Part shown: positions 5,615-6,357 of the stretch, in pieces
Layout: each line of letters begins with the position of its first letter
How positions within the stretch are numbered: position 1 is the first letter of the stretch
Assembly: GCA_030019325.1 (NCBI GenBank)
Contig: JASEFB010000094.1
Coordinates: 1-6,357 of the forward strand
DNA length: 6,357 bases
Source of the DNA: an archaeon
Lineage (GTDB): Archaea; Halobacteriota; Syntropharchaeia; Alkanophagales; Methanospirareceae
Direction of reading: 5' to 3'
Notes under the pieces: model-generated
Database searches by the model: none
What the model saw: only the letters and a program-made list of their open reading frames with translations
Told to the model about the DNA's origin: nothing
Program-made: the position numbers and the translations under genes

Positions 5615-6357
5615 CTAAAACGCTCTCAATTCCTCGATCTTCGTGATCTTACCATCCTGCATGTGTGCGATCCGATCGCAGACATCATAAGCGAAATCGA
5701 GGTCGTGCGAGACGATCAAGAAGGTCATGCCTAAATTCTCCCTCACTGCCCGTATAGACTCGGCAACGAACTTCTTTGTTATCGGGTCCATCGTGCCTGT
5801 GGGCTCATCGAGGATCGCTATTGCCGGCTCCTTCATCAAGATCTGCGCGAGTGCGATCCGCTGCCGTTCCCCAACGCTCAGTTCCGTATGCGTCTTGTGG
5901 AGTATCTCCTCTGCATCGGCTTCATTAAAGCCGACACTCTGCAACATGAACCTTGCCTTCATCCTCCCCAGTTCCATAGGCAGCTCCAGGCCGATGCAGG
6001 AGGTGAGATTCTCTAAGATCGTCTTCTCTGGATATAACGAGAACTCCTGATGTAACATAGCTACTCGTGTTGCCGTCTGCTCGCCGGTGCCTTCTGTGCG
6101 CGCCGCCCACGCGAGCCACACGCCGGTCTCTGCTACTCTTCCTACTTCGATCCACTTATCCCCCACCCGTATCTTCACGGAACCGCCAGTCAGAGGATCC
6201 ACCTGGCATATAATTCGCGATAAACTCGTCTTACCCGCTCCACTCATTCCTATGAGCCCGAGTATCTCGTTCTCAAAGATCGTGAGCGAAACGTCATCTA
6301 CCGCCTTGACCATCCCGCGCCATACAGAGTAGTAATACTTCTTGCAATGTTCTATCT
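5615..6357 (-). CDS. atwA: Methyl-coenzyme M reductase activation component A2 (ABC-type ATPase), C-terminal part
   Basis: The frame stays open to the window edge (upstream codons read ...KKYYYSVWRG before MVKAVDDVS), so the ATG at 6313 is internal and the start and first ABC domain lie beyond 6357. The visible second ABC domain is complete. Counting from M at 6313, it has Walker A GMSGAGKTS (22-30), Q-loop MLHQEFSLYP (86-95), signature LSVGERQR (145-152), Walker B AIAILDEPTGTMD (164-176) and H-loop VSHDLDF (from 201). The KAVDDVS start, the LENLTSCIGLELPMELGRMKA segment and DEPTGTMDPITKK are specific hallmarks of AtwA (McrA2), the soluble ATPase that with other proteins drives ATP-dependent reductive activation of the Ni-F430 cofactor of MCR. 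A segment between strands (about residues 60-84, VAETGVWLAWAARTEG...) looks divergent. This gene is the main evidence for the host type. Confidence 0.9.
   Translation of the reverse strand, partial: IEHCKKYYYSVWRGMVKAVDDVSLTIFENEILGLIGMSGAGKTSLSRIICQVDPLTGGSVKIRVGDKWIEVGRVAETGVWLAWAARTEGTGEQTATRVAMLHQEFSLYPEKTILENLTSCIGLELPMELGRMKARFMLQSVGFNEADAEEILHKTHTELSVGERQRIALAQILMKEPAIAILDEPTGTMDPITKKFVAESIRAVRENLGMTFLIVSHDLDFAYDVCDRIAHMQDGKITKIEELRAF

Noticed and set aside
5549..5734. Plus-strand 61-codon frame running from the spacer into the atwA 3' end
   Set aside because: Two thirds of it overlaps atwA antisense; no Shine-Dalgarno or recognisable sequence.

Overview
The window most likely comes from an archaeon that carries methyl-coenzyme M reductase (MCR). 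The right edge holds the C-terminal half of AtwA (component A2, the ATPase that reductively activates MCR), a gene I know only from methanogens and MCR-based methane or alkane oxidisers. Archaeal promoters (BRE/TATA-like boxes), Shine-Dalgarno sites related to GGAGGTGATC, oligo-U terminators and a PaREP1-family gene agree with this. Moderate GC and a molybdopterin oxidoreductase with an Fe-S partner would suit an ANME-1/Methanophagales or Syntrophoarchaeales-type anaerobe, but that lineage assignment is inference.

Layout. Bases 1-802 (+): the tail of a DMSO-reductase-family molybdopterin catalytic subunit and, 2 bp later, its four-cluster ferredoxin subunit, followed by a hairpin/U-rich terminator. 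Bases 941-1507 (-): a small class I SAM-dependent methyltransferase whose basic C-terminus is written by a nine-copy TTTC microsatellite. Bases 1508-1636: a divergent promoter region with a good TATA box facing right. Bases 1637-2230 (+): a DUF2284-type, cysteine-rich, probably Fe-S protein. Bases 2231-2406: a convergent intergenic region filled with a repeat element (inverted repeat, G-rich octamers, 12-bp direct repeats). Bases 2407-4143 (-): a PaREP1-family protein followed closely by a CoA-disulfide reductase/NADH oxidase-type flavoprotein, probably one operon. Bases 4223-4942 (-): a TIM-barrel protein of unknown function. Bases 4961-5147: an unusual structured intergenic region (long-range inverted repeats, two perfect hairpins, U-tracts). 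Bases 5163-5438 (-): a small zinc-ribbon protein with its own well-formed promoter and RBS. Bases 5615-6357 (-): partial atwA.

The common theme is anaerobic redox and metal chemistry: a molybdenum oxidoreductase, Fe-S proteins, a disulfide reductase and the MCR activation ATPase. The genes are not one obvious pathway. I see no CRISPR array, tRNA, rRNA or transposase. The best candidate for something undescribed is the 4961-5090 element, which on the minus strand can fold into two mutually exclusive long-range pairings and ends in a U6 tract just upstream of the TIM-barrel gene.
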